A stretch of DNA of 64,000 bases, taken from positions 112,248 to 176,247 of the forward strand of contig CAJUFL010000001.1 of the NCBI GenBank assembly GCA_910585605.1, written 5' to 3'. The stretch's first letter is position 1; each line of letters opens with the position of its first letter. This DNA is from an uncultured Lachnospiraceae bacterium. Lineage in GTDB: Bacteria > Bacillota > Clostridia > Lachnospirales > Lachnospiraceae. Made by a program: the position numbers and the translations under genes. The notes beneath the pieces were generated by a model. The model did no database searches, was not told where the DNA came from, and saw nothing but the letters and a program-made list of their open reading frames with translations. This document shows positions 41,252-50,153 of the stretch, piece by piece.

Positions 41252-42625
41252 ATGAAAGAAACTTTAATAAAACAATGGGATAATATATTAAACCTTTTAG
41301 AAATAGAATATGATGTATCACACATGATGATCAATACATGGATTCGTGCCCTTTCCATACAAGAGGTAACAGATACTACTATCATATTTGCCATGGATAA
41401 AAAACTTGGAAAAAGAGGAATCGAATTTATAGAAAAGAAAATGTATGATATTTATTTGCAGTCTGCAATTGAAGCAACTTTGAATAAACCATATGAAATA
41501 CTCTTTTGCGTAGAAGGAGAAGAACTTCCTTCTAAAGAAGAATCTAATAATTCTATAGACGGTCATATCAAACTTTCTTTAGAAAAAAGCAATCTGAATC
41601 CAAAATACACATTTGATACTTTTGTAATAGGTGACAATAACCGTCATGCCCATGCGGCCTGTGTCGCAGTTGCAGAGGAACCTTCTTCTGCTTACAATCC
41701 ATTATTTGTTTATGGAGGTGCAGGACTTGGTAAAACTCATTTAATGCAGGCAATTGCCCATCATATCATTACCCATAATCCTGATTTAAAGGTTTTATAT
41801 GTATCGAGCGAAACCTTTACCAATGAGGTTATTGAAGCAATCCGTAACAATAAAAATGAAGAATTAAGAGCCAAATACCGTAATCTGGATGTACTGTTAA
41901 TTGATGATATCCAGTTTGTAATAGGAAAGGATTCTACACAGACTGAATTTTTTAATACATTTAATGACTTATACAACTCTAATAAACAGATTATCATATC
42001 CTCAGACAAACCTCCAAAGGAGATAGAAACTTTGGAAGAAAGAATGAGGACCAGATTGGAATGGGGCGTTCCAGTAGACATTCATGCTCCGGATTATGAA
42101 ACCCGTATGGCTATATTAAAAAGAAAAGCAGAACTGGATCATATTTTTATTTCTGATGAAATATTAGATTATATTGCACAAAATGTTGTATCCAATATCA
42201 GAGAACTAGAAGGAGCTTTGAATAAAATCAGCGTTTATTCAAAGCTCGAAAATAAAAAAGGAGAACGTGACCTTACTGTTGAAGATGCAGAAGATATATT
42301 AAAGGATCTGATTTCCAAGGACTCACAAAAAGAAATCACACCAGATTTAATTATCAAAATTGTATCTGACCATATGAATATTCCTTATGATGATATTACT
42401 TCTTCCAAACGGAGTCAGGATATCGCTACAGCAAGACAGGTTGTCATGTATTTATGCAGAAAATATATAGAACATTATTCCCTGCAGCAGATTGGAGCTG
42501 CTGTTGGCGGAAGAGATCATTCTACTGTATTAAACGGTGTTGATAAAATAAAAACCTTAATAGAAAAAGACCCTAACATGAAGTTAACAATCGAAACCAT
42601 AGAAAAGAAGTTTAATATTAAATAA
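41252..42625 (+). CDS. dnaA: Chromosomal replication initiator DnaA
   Basis: A 457-residue AAA+ initiator that binds the DnaA boxes on both sides of its gene and melts the origin. Domain I is at about 1-85 (IKQWDNILNLLEIEY), a short linker follows, then the AAA+ core with TFDTFVIGDNNRHAHAAC and Walker A YGGAGLGKTHLMQAIA, Walker B VLLIDDIQF, and the C-terminal helix-turn-helix with the DnaA signature GGRDHSTVLNGVDKI. The frame opens at 41213, but GGAAGGA is about 10 nt before the ATG at 41252, which matches the usual family N-terminus. Confidence 0.97.
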   Translation: MKETLIKQWDNILNLLEIEYDVSHMMINTWIRALSIQEVTDTTIIFAMDKKLGKRGIEFIEKKMYDIYLQSAIEATLNKPYEILFCVEGEELPSKEESNNSIDGHIKLSLEKSNLNPKYTFDTFVIGDNNRHAHAACVAVAEEPSSAYNPLFVYGGAGLGKTHLMQAIAHHIITHNPDLKVLYVSSETFTNEVIEAIRNNKNEELRAKYRNLDVLLIDDIQFVIGKDSTQTEFFNTFNDLYNSNKQIIISSDKPPKEIETLEERMRTRLEWGVPVDIHAPDYETRMAILKRKAELDHIFISDEILDYIAQNVVSNIRELEGALNKISVYSKLENKKGERDLTVEDAEDILKDLISKDSQKEITPDLIIKIVSDHMNIPYDDITSSKRSQDIATARQVVMYLCRKYIEHYSLQQIGAAVGGRDHSTVLNGVDKIKTLIEKDPNMKLTIETIEKKFNIK

Positions 42626-42934
42626 CATATTATCCACAGCACAACGTATTTAATATATTCTCTTTGTGGATAAGCTGTTCTTATCATGTTAAAAACTTTT
42701 TAAAAGGAACTTGATAATAAATATTCTTTTCAGATTCATATTTATTTTAAACAATCCTTAAACAATTTTTCAATAGAATACATACACAGTTATAAACACT
42801 CTTTTTATATGAAAAAAAGGACTTTTAAGGGGATTTACACAAATCCACATCCCCTATTACTATTACTACTAAATATTATTAATTATTTGTAAAATGGCAT
42901 TCCGCCTGTTTTACACCGAAAGGAGTTTTACACA
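42626..42934. other. oriC downstream part: DnaA boxes and unwinding region between dnaA and dnaN
   Basis: Two perfect DnaA boxes face each other: TTATCCACA at 42630-42638 (plus) and TGTGGATAA at 42665-42673 (minus). A further weak box AAATCCACA at 42841-42849 is followed directly by a CCCC patch, the triplet array at 42854-42871, and an AT-rich tract to about 42893. This order is that of the Bacillus basal unwinding system. dnaN begins at 42935. Confidence 0.85.
42854..42871. promoter_or_regulatory. DnaA-trio element at the duplex unwinding site
   Basis: Six successive triplets CTA TTA CTA TTA CTA CTA on the plus strand, read on the opposite strand as 3'-GAT/AAT repeats. They follow a weak DnaA box and a 4-bp C run and lead into AAATATTATTAATTATT. 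The known DnaA-trio of B. subtilis has the same form and place. Confidence 0.8.
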
Positions 42935-44038
42935 ATGAAAATAAGCTGTACGAAATCATCATTAATGAATGGTATTAATATTGTTTCAAAAGCAGTATCT
43001 ACAAAAAGTACAATGACAAACCTCCAATGTATCTTAATTGAATCCAGTCTCAGTGAAATCCGTTTGATTGCTAATGATATTGAATTAGGTATAGAAACTG
43101 TTATAGAAGGAACAATTACAGAGGCCGGTAAAATTGCATTGGATGCGAAGCTTCTAAATGATATTGTAAGAAAACTTCCTGAAAGTGAGATCATAATCGA
43201 AACCAATGCTAATTGTCAGGCTAATATTCGTTGTGAGCGATCCAAATTTAATATACCAGGAACTTCCGGTGATGATTTCAATTATCTTCCTGAAGTTGAA
43301 AAAAATAAATATATCAGTCTTTCACAGTTTACTTTAAAGGAAGTTATCCGTCAGACTATTTTCAGTATTTCAGATCAGGAAAATACTAAGATCATGACAG
43401 GAGAATTATTTGAAGTAAATGGAGATGTTCTTAAGGTAGTATCTTTAGATGGACACCGTATATCTATCAGAAAAGTGCAGTTAAAAGAAAGTTTTGAAGG
43501 TATGAAAGTTATTGTACCCGGAAAGACTTTAAATGATGTCAGTAAAATTCTCACTGGTGGTGTGGAAGATGAAATTCGTCTTTATGTAACGGATAAACAC
43601 ATATTATTTGAATTTGAACAGACAAAGGTGGTATCCCGTCTGTTAGAAGGTGAATTTTATAGAATTGAACAAATGTTATCTAATGATTACGAAACTAAAT
43701 TTACTATCAACAAAAAAGAATTTCTGGATTGTATTGACAGATCTTCTCTTTTCATAAAAGAATCAGATAAAAAACCAATTATAATGAATATAGAGAGTTC
43801 TAATATTTATTTAAAAATAGATTCTTCTCTTGGATCCATGAATGAAGAGATTGAAATAAAAAAAGAAGGAAAAGATTTAAAAATTGGATTTAATCCCAAA
43901 TTTCTTATGGATGCATTAAGGGTAATTGATGATGAAGAAGTAGATGTGTATATGGTAAATGCCAAATCTCCGTGCTTTATAAGAAATGAGGATAATAGCT
44001 ATATTTATCTTATTTTACCTGTAAGTATTGCAGCTTAG
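42935..44038 (+). CDS. dnaN: DNA polymerase III beta subunit (sliding clamp)
   Basis: A 367-residue clamp protein that tethers the polymerase to DNA. Three similar domains are discernible; the start MKISCTKSSLMNGINIVSKA and the end YIYLILPVSIA are typical (the Bacillus/E. coli ends read LPMR or similar). Middle landmarks are EVNGDVLKVVSLDGHRISIR near 165-185 and IPGTSGDDFNYLPEV near 107-121. The ATG has AAAGGAG upstream. The yaaA gene begins 10 bp after the stop, so they form the usual dnaN-yaaA-recF string. Confidence 0.96.
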   Translation: MKISCTKSSLMNGINIVSKAVSTKSTMTNLQCILIESSLSEIRLIANDIELGIETVIEGTITEAGKIALDAKLLNDIVRKLPESEIIIETNANCQANIRCERSKFNIPGTSGDDFNYLPEVEKNKYISLSQFTLKEVIRQTIFSISDQENTKIMTGELFEVNGDVLKVVSLDGHRISIRKVQLKESFEGMKVIVPGKTLNDVSKILTGGVEDEIRLYVTDKHILFEFEQTKVVSRLLEGEFYRIEQMLSNDYETKFTINKKEFLDCIDRSSLFIKESDKKPIIMNIESSNIYLKIDSSLGSMNEEIEIKKEGKDLKIGFNPKFLMDALRVIDDEEVDVYMVNAKSPCFIRNEDNSYIYLILPVSIAA

Positions 44039-44048
44039 GAGAATGGTT

Positions 44049-44264
44049 ATGGAAGAATTAAAATTAAGAGAAAAAGACGAATTTATTAATTTAATACAGC
44101 TTTTAAAAGCTATGAATCTGGTGGAATCCGGTGCAATGGCAAAAGAAGTGATTGATGAAGGTCTGGTAAAGGTTGATGGGGAAATAGAATCCAGATACCG
44201 TAGAAAATTGTATGATGGTATGATAGTTACATTTAATGGAGAGCAGATTAAGGTTGTTAAGTAA
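44049..44264 (+). CDS. yaaA: S4-domain RNA-binding protein YaaA/RlbA
   Basis: A 71-residue protein with an S4 fold: EFINLIQLLKAMNLVESGAM, then AKEVIDEGLVKVDGEIESRY and RRKLYDGMIVTF. In Bacillus, yaaA (rlbA) lies between dnaN and recF and has a role in ribosome assembly. The frame opens upstream inside dnaN, but AGGAG lies 7 nt before the ATG at 44049. Confidence 0.93.
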   Translation: MEELKLREKDEFINLIQLLKAMNLVESGAMAKEVIDEGLVKVDGEIESRYRRKLYDGMIVTFNGEQIKVVK

Positions 44265-44318
44265 ATTCGTTTTGATGAAAGATAAGCAGGAGCAGGTTGG
44301 TTTATAAGGTATGATATT

Positions 44319-45416
44319 ATGTATATTAATTCACTAGAACTTAATCATTATAGGAATTATAATGATTTATCAATCACATTTGATGAGGGAATTACAATTC
44401 TTTATGGAGATAATGCCCAGGGAAAAACCAACATTTTGGAAGCAATTTACATATCAGGTACAACAAAGTCTCATAGGGGCAGCAAAGACAGGGATATTAT
44501 ACAATTTGGAGAAGAAGAATCACATATAAGGCTTCATCTTACAAAAAATGATGTTGGCCATCGGATTGATATGCATCTTCGTAAAAATAAAAATAAAGGA
44601 GTTGCAGTGGATGGACAAAGTATTAAAAAGAGTGGGGAATTATTTGGAATTATCCATATGATATTTTTTTCTCCGGAGGATTTGAGTATTATAAAGAATG
44701 CTCCTTCTGAAAGAAGAAGATTCATTAATCTTGAACTCTGTCAGCTTAACAAATTATATTATTATAATTATGTCAATTATAATAAGGCTCTGAATCAGAG
44801 AAATTCTTTACTTAAGCAAATATCTTTTAATACCAATCTTAAAGATACGTTAGATATGTGGGATATGTATCTTATAAAATATGGAAAATGCATTATAGAA
44901 GAAAGAGAATCTTTTATTAGGAATCTCAATCAAATTGTAAAAGAAATACATTATCATTTAACTGGTGGAAAAGAATCTATTGAAATTGGATATGAAAAAA
45001 ATGTCAGTATCGATGACTATGAAAATATGATGTTTCATAAACGAGATATGGATTTGAAATATCAGTCTACACAGGTAGGACCACACAGGGATGATATGTG
45101 TTTTTATATTAACGGAATTGATGTAAGAAAATTCGGTTCTCAGGGACAACAAAGGACTGCGGCTCTTTCTTTAAAATTAGCAGAAATAGAAATAGTCAAG
45201 TCCATGATTCATGATACTCCGATCTTATTATTAGATGATGTAATGAGTGAATTGGATAGTAACCGAAGAAATTACCTGTTGGATAATATAAAAGATATAC
45301 AAACTATTGTAACTTGTACAGGATATGATGATTTTATAAAATCAAGACTTCATATTAATAGAATTTACAAGGTAACAAACGGAACAGTTGATATTTTTAA
45401 TATAAGTTCAAAGTAA
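44319..45416 (+). CDS. recF: DNA repair protein RecF
   Basis: A 365-residue SMC-like ATPase that helps load RecA at gaps. Walker A GDNAQGKTNILEAIY is at about 30-44, the ABC signature region FGSQGQQRTAALSLKLAEIE near 270-290, and Walker B ILLLDDVMSELD near 300-311. The start MYINSLELNHYRNY is typical. It follows yaaA by 54 bp. Confidence 0.96.
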   Translation: MYINSLELNHYRNYNDLSITFDEGITILYGDNAQGKTNILEAIYISGTTKSHRGSKDRDIIQFGEEESHIRLHLTKNDVGHRIDMHLRKNKNKGVAVDGQSIKKSGELFGIIHMIFFSPEDLSIIKNAPSERRRFINLELCQLNKLYYYNYVNYNKALNQRNSLLKQISFNTNLKDTLDMWDMYLIKYGKCIIEERESFIRNLNQIVKEIHYHLTGGKESIEIGYEKNVSIDDYENMMFHKRDMDLKYQSTQVGPHRDDMCFYINGIDVRKFGSQGQQRTAALSLKLAEIEIVKSMIHDTPILLLDDVMSELDSNRRNYLLDNIKDIQTIVTCTGYDDFIKSRLHINRIYKVTNGTVDIFNISSK

Positions 45417-45502
45417 GAAATTTGGCTTTATATAAAAACTTCAGTATTATTTCGTTTTATATATAAATTAATTTTTATGGATGAATTATTAGGAGGAAAA
45501 AA

Positions 45503-47425
45503 ATGGGAAAGAAAGATGAGCAGGAATATGGTGCCGAACAGATTCAAATCTTAGAAGGTTTGGAAGCAGTTCGTAAAAGACCTGGTATGTATATTGGTAC
45601 AACCTCTGAAAAAGGTTTGCATCACCTGGTATATGAGATTGTAGATAATGCAGTAGATGAAGCTTTAGCAGGATTTTGTAACGAAATTACAGTTATGATC
45701 AATAAAGATAATTCTGTTACAGTTATAGATAACGGACGTGGTATTCCTACTGGAATTCAAGAAAAAGCGGGAATTCCTGCGGTAGATGTTGTTTTTACAA
45801 TGCTTCATGCCGGAGGAAAATTTGGCGGTGGTGGATATAAAGTGGCCGGTGGTCTTCACGGAGTAGGAGCTTCTGTTGTAAATGCTCTTTCAGACTGGCT
45901 GGAAGTTGAAATCTGTCGTGATGGTAAGGTTCATAAACAGCGTTATGAAAAGGGAAAGGTAATTCATCCATTGGAAGTTACCGGTAATACCAGAAGACGT
46001 GGAACAAAGGTAACATTTATGCCGGATGATACAATTTTTGAAACTCTTGAATTTGATTTTGATACATTACGGACAAGACTTCGTGAAATGGCATTTTTGA
46101 CAAAGGGACTTAAAATTATATTAAGTGATAAACGTGCCGGAAAAGAAAAAGAAAGAGAATTTCACTATGAAGGAGGTATTAATGAATTTGTAGAATATAT
46201 CAATCGTCATAAAGATCCATTATATGATAAGATTATTTATTGTGAAGGGGAAAAGGACGGAGTTGTAGTAGAAGTTGCTTTGCAGCACAATAATTCTTAT
46301 AGTGAGTCTGTTTATACTTTTGTAAATAATATCGGTACCATTGAAGGTGGTACACATTTGACAGGTTTCCGTTCTGCTATTACAAAGGTATTTAATGATT
46401 ATGCAAGAAATAACAAATTACTTAAAGATAACGAAGATAATTTATCAGGTGACGATTTAAGGGAAGGTCTTGCTGCTATTGTCAGTATTAAGATAGGAGA
46501 TCCCCAGTTTGAAAGCCAGACGAAGATTAAGCTTGGTAACTCTGAGGCAAGGACAGCTGTAGATAGCGTTGTTTCTGAACAGCTTACTTATTTTCTGGAA
46601 CTCAATCCAAAGGTTGCCAAGATTATTGTAAATAAAGCGATTCAGGCACAAAGAGCAAGAATTGCAGCGCGTAAGGCAAGGGATGTGGCAAGAAAATCTA
46701 CTTTAAGTGATTCCATGGCATTGCCAGGTAAATTGGCAGATTGTTCCGATAAGAATCCGGAAAATTGTGAAATATATATCGTGGAGGGAGATTCTGCCGG
46801 CGGTTCTGCAAAAACAGCCCGTTCCCGTGCTACTCAGGCAATTCTTCCACTTCGTGGTAAAATATTAAATGTAGAAAAGGCAAGAATTGATAAGATATTA
46901 GGAAATGAAGAAATTAAGGCAATGATTACTGCCTTTGGTACTGGTATTCATGAGAATTTTGATATTACCAAGCTTCGTTATCATAAGATTATCATTATGA
47001 CGGATGCGGACGTGGATGGTGCTCATATTGCAACATTACTGCTTACTTTCTTCTATCGGTTTATGCCGGATTTGATTCGTCAGGGATATGTTTATCTGGC
47101 ACAGCCGCCTCTTTATAAACTGGAGAAAAACAAAAAAGTATGGTATGCCTATAATGATGAGGAATTGGATAATATTTTAAAGGAAATCGGAAGAGATCAA
47201 AATAATAAAATACAACGTTATAAAGGTCTTGGAGAAATGGATGCTTCCCAGCTTTGGGAGACTACAATGGATCCTGAGAGCAGAATTTTACTTCGTGTGG
47301 CAATTGAAGATGATAATGAAGCAGAAATTGATTTAACCTTTAATACATTAATGGGAGATAAGGTGGAACCGAGACGTGAGTTTATCGAAGAAAATGCAAA
47401 GTTTGTAAAAAATCTGGATATTTGA
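45503..47425 (+). CDS. gyrB: DNA gyrase subunit B
   Basis: The 640-residue ATPase subunit of gyrase. GHKL ATP site: YEIVDNAVDEALAGFC with Asn and DNGRGIPT near 73-80, GGLHGVGASVVNALS near 115-129. The TOPRIM part has EGDSAGGSAKTARSR (near 425-439) and TDADVDGAHIATLLL (near 500-514); the C-terminal end ARRE-type reads EPRREFIEENAKFVKNLDI. Size is normal for a Gram-positive GyrB. AGGAGG is just before the ATG, and gyrA follows 45 bp after the stop. Confidence 0.98.
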   Translation: MGKKDEQEYGAEQIQILEGLEAVRKRPGMYIGTTSEKGLHHLVYEIVDNAVDEALAGFCNEITVMINKDNSVTVIDNGRGIPTGIQEKAGIPAVDVVFTMLHAGGKFGGGGYKVAGGLHGVGASVVNALSDWLEVEICRDGKVHKQRYEKGKVIHPLEVTGNTRRRGTKVTFMPDDTIFETLEFDFDTLRTRLREMAFLTKGLKIILSDKRAGKEKEREFHYEGGINEFVEYINRHKDPLYDKIIYCEGEKDGVVVEVALQHNNSYSESVYTFVNNIGTIEGGTHLTGFRSAITKVFNDYARNNKLLKDNEDNLSGDDLREGLAAIVSIKIGDPQFESQTKIKLGNSEARTAVDSVVSEQLTYFLELNPKVAKIIVNKAIQAQRARIAARKARDVARKSTLSDSMALPGKLADCSDKNPENCEIYIVEGDSAGGSAKTARSRATQAILPLRGKILNVEKARIDKILGNEEIKAMITAFGTGIHENFDITKLRYHKIIIMTDADVDGAHIATLLLTFFYRFMPDLIRQGYVYLAQPPLYKLEKNKKVWYAYNDEELDNILKEIGRDQNNKIQRYKGLGEMDASQLWETTMDPESRILLRVAIEDDNEAEIDLTFNTLMGDKVEPRREFIEENAKFVKNLDI

Positions 47426-47470
47426 TGTAAGGGGACGCTTAGTATTTAAACAAAATAGAAGGAGTAAGGA

Positions 47471-49984
47471 ATGGAAGATAATATTTTTGATAAAGTAAAT
47501 GAAGTCGATCTGAAAAGAACCATGGAAAATTATTATATAGATTATGCCATGAGTGTTATCGCTTCTCGTGCTTTACCGGATGTAAGAGACGGTTTGAAAC
47601 CGGTACAAAGAAGAATTTTATATTCTATGATTGAATTAAATAACGGTCCGGACAAGCCTCATCGTAAATGTGCCCGTATTGTCGGTGATACTATGGGTAA
47701 GTATCATCCGCATGGAGACAGTTCCATTTATGATGCACTGGTTAAACTGGCACAGGAGTGGAATACCAGATATCCATTAGTAGACGGGCATGGTAATTTT
47801 GGTTCCGTGGATGGAGACAGTGCTGCTGCAATGCGTTATACTGAGGCAAGACTTTCTAAGATTTCCATGGAAATGTTAGCGGATATCAATAAAGATACCG
47901 TTGACTTTGCACCAAACTTTGATGAGACGGAAAAAGAGCCTGTGGTACTTCCTTCCAGATATCCGAATCTTCTGGTAAATGGTACAGGCGGTATTGCAGT
48001 AGGTATGGCAACTAATATTCCGCCTCATAATTTGAGAGAAATTATTCAAGCAGTTGTAAAGATTATTGATAATTACATATTAGAAGACAGGGAAACTGAA
48101 GTTGAAGAAATCTTAGAAATCGTTAAAGGTCCGGATTTTCCTACAGGTGCTACTATTTTAGGTCGCCAGGGAATAGAAGATGCGTACCGTACCGGACGTG
48201 GTAAAATTAAAATTCGTTCAGTTACGGATATTGAGCCGATGTCGAACGGTAAACAGAGAATAGTGGTAACAGAACTTCCTTATATGGTAAATAAAGCAAG
48301 ATTAATCCAGAATATTGCAAATCTGGTAAAGGATAAAAAGATTGAAGGGATTTCCGAGCTTCGTGATGAATCTTCCAGAGAAGGTATGCGGATTGCCATT
48401 GAATTAAAACGTGATACCAATGCAAATGTTATTCTGAATCAGCTTTATAAGCATACACAATTGCAGGATAGTTTTGGTGTGATCATGCTTGCATTGGTAA
48501 ATGGTGAACCAAAGGTATTGAATATCTTAGAAATGTTAAAGCATTATCTGGATCACCAAAAAGAAGTTATTACCAGACGTACCAGATTTGAGTTAAATAA
48601 GGCAGAAGAACGTGCCCATATTTTGGAAGGTTTATTGATTGCACTTGATAATATTGACCGTGTAATTGAGATTATCCGTGCTTCTAAAAATGTTGGTCAG
48701 GCAAAAGAAAATTTAATTAAAGAATTTAAGCTTTCAGATGCCCAGGCTCAGGCAATCGTAGATATGCGTCTGCGTGCTCTTACCGGTCTGGAAAGAGAAA
48801 AATTAGAAGCAGAATACAGGGAATTAATGGAACGAATTGCAGAATTAAAGGCTATTCTTGCAGATGAACATAAGTTATTAGGTGTTATCAAAGAAGAAAT
48901 TTTAATTATTGCTACCAAATATGGTGATGACAGAAGAACTGCAATCGGATTTGATGATGATGATATTACCATTGAGGATCTGATCAAAAAAGAAAATACG
49001 GTAATTACCATGACAAAGCTTGGATATATCAAGAGAATGACAGTGGATAATTTTAGGGCACAGCATCGGGGTGGTAAAGGAATCAAGGGTATGCAGACTA
49101 TAGAAGATGATTTTATAGAAGATTTGTTTATGACCACTACCCATCATTATCTGATGTTCTTTACCAATAGTGGTAAGGTATATCGTATGAAAGCATATGA
49201 AATTCCGGAATCAGCCAGAACTACAAGGGGTACAGCAATTGTAAACCTTCTTCAATTAAATCCGGGTGAAAAGATTACAGCGGTGATCGCTCTTAAGAAG
49301 TATGAAGAAGGAAAATATCTCTTTATGGTAACAAAGAATGGTATTGTAAAGAAAACTCCAATTATGGATTATGCCAATGTCCGTAAATCAGGACTTGCTG
49401 CCATTACATTAAAGGATGGGGATGAACTGATTGAAGTAAAGGCTACAGATAATACCAAGGATATTATTATGGTGACCAAGCTTGGTATGTGTATCCGGTT
49501 TAATGAGACAGATGTGAGAAGTACCGGAAGAACTTCTCAGGGTGTAATCGGCATGAATTTATCACCGGGTGATGAGATTATTGGTATGCAGATGGATACC
49601 CAGGGAGATGCTTTGTTGATCGTATCCGAAAAGGGTATGGGAAAACGTACCTCCATGGAAGAATTTACACCTCAAAGACGTGGCGGAAAAGGTGTAAAAT
49701 GTTATAAGATCAATTCTAAGACAGGTAATGTAATAGGAATGAAAGCAGTAAATGATGATAATGAGATTATGCTGATTTCTACAGAAGGTATCGTGATTCG
49801 TTTAGAATGTGATTCCATTTCGGAGCTTGGAAGAATTACTTCCGGAGTGAAGCTGATGAAGATGGATGAAGCAAATGATATAACAGTTGCTTCCATCGCA
49901 AAAGTCCGTGATAAGTCCCCTGAGGACAGTATTGCGGAATTCGAGGCAGAACAGGCGCAAGAAGAAAAGGAAGAAAAACAATAA
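47471..49984 (+). CDS. gyrA: DNA gyrase subunit A
   Basis: The 837-residue cleavage-and-rejoining subunit. The active-site Tyr lies in AAAMRYTEARLSKI near 120-133, the quinolone-region segment GDTMGKYHPHGDSSIYDALV near 77-96 shows Asp in place of the common Ser/Ala after HPHGD with Ser-Ser-Ile-Tyr intact, and the C-terminal beta-pinwheel carries the GyrA-box FTPQRRGGKGVK, marking gyrase rather than topoisomerase IV. The tail is acidic (AEQAQEEKEEKQ). A strong terminator follows. Confidence 0.97.
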   Translation: MEDNIFDKVNEVDLKRTMENYYIDYAMSVIASRALPDVRDGLKPVQRRILYSMIELNNGPDKPHRKCARIVGDTMGKYHPHGDSSIYDALVKLAQEWNTRYPLVDGHGNFGSVDGDSAAAMRYTEARLSKISMEMLADINKDTVDFAPNFDETEKEPVVLPSRYPNLLVNGTGGIAVGMATNIPPHNLREIIQAVVKIIDNYILEDRETEVEEILEIVKGPDFPTGATILGRQGIEDAYRTGRGKIKIRSVTDIEPMSNGKQRIVVTELPYMVNKARLIQNIANLVKDKKIEGISELRDESSREGMRIAIELKRDTNANVILNQLYKHTQLQDSFGVIMLALVNGEPKVLNILEMLKHYLDHQKEVITRRTRFELNKAEERAHILEGLLIALDNIDRVIEIIRASKNVGQAKENLIKEFKLSDAQAQAIVDMRLRALTGLEREKLEAEYRELMERIAELKAILADEHKLLGVIKEEILIIATKYGDDRRTAIGFDDDDITIEDLIKKENTVITMTKLGYIKRMTVDNFRAQHRGGKGIKGMQTIEDDFIEDLFMTTTHHYLMFFTNSGKVYRMKAYEIPESARTTRGTAIVNLLQLNPGEKITAVIALKKYEEGKYLFMVTKNGIVKKTPIMDYANVRKSGLAAITLKDGDELIEVKATDNTKDIIMVTKLGMCIRFNETDVRSTGRTSQGVIGMNLSPGDEIIGMQMDTQGDALLIVSEKGMGKRTSMEEFTPQRRGGKGVKCYKINSKTGNVIGMKAVNDDNEIMLISTEGIVIRLECDSISELGRITSGVKLMKMDEANDITVASIAKVRDKSPEDSIAEFEAEQAQEEKEEKQ

Positions 49985-50002
49985 TTATATGATCTTTATA
50001 AG

Positions 50003-50050
50003 GATTGTCGCATGAAAGTTTTATTATTTTGGTGCGGCAATCTTTTTTTT
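50003..50050 (+). terminator. Terminator of the gyrase transcript
   Basis: Stem GATTGTCGCA (50003-50012) with TGCGGCAATC (50033-50042), 10 bp with one G-T pair, followed by eight T. It lies 19 bp past the gyrA stop. Confidence 0.88.
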
Positions 50051-50153
50051 ACCATTAAATACATAGAGACTGAAGAATTATTCAGTAGATTTTTATTTCT
50101 TAGCATAGTATAATATAATGAACTAGACTATAATGTGAAAGGCTGGTATTCAT

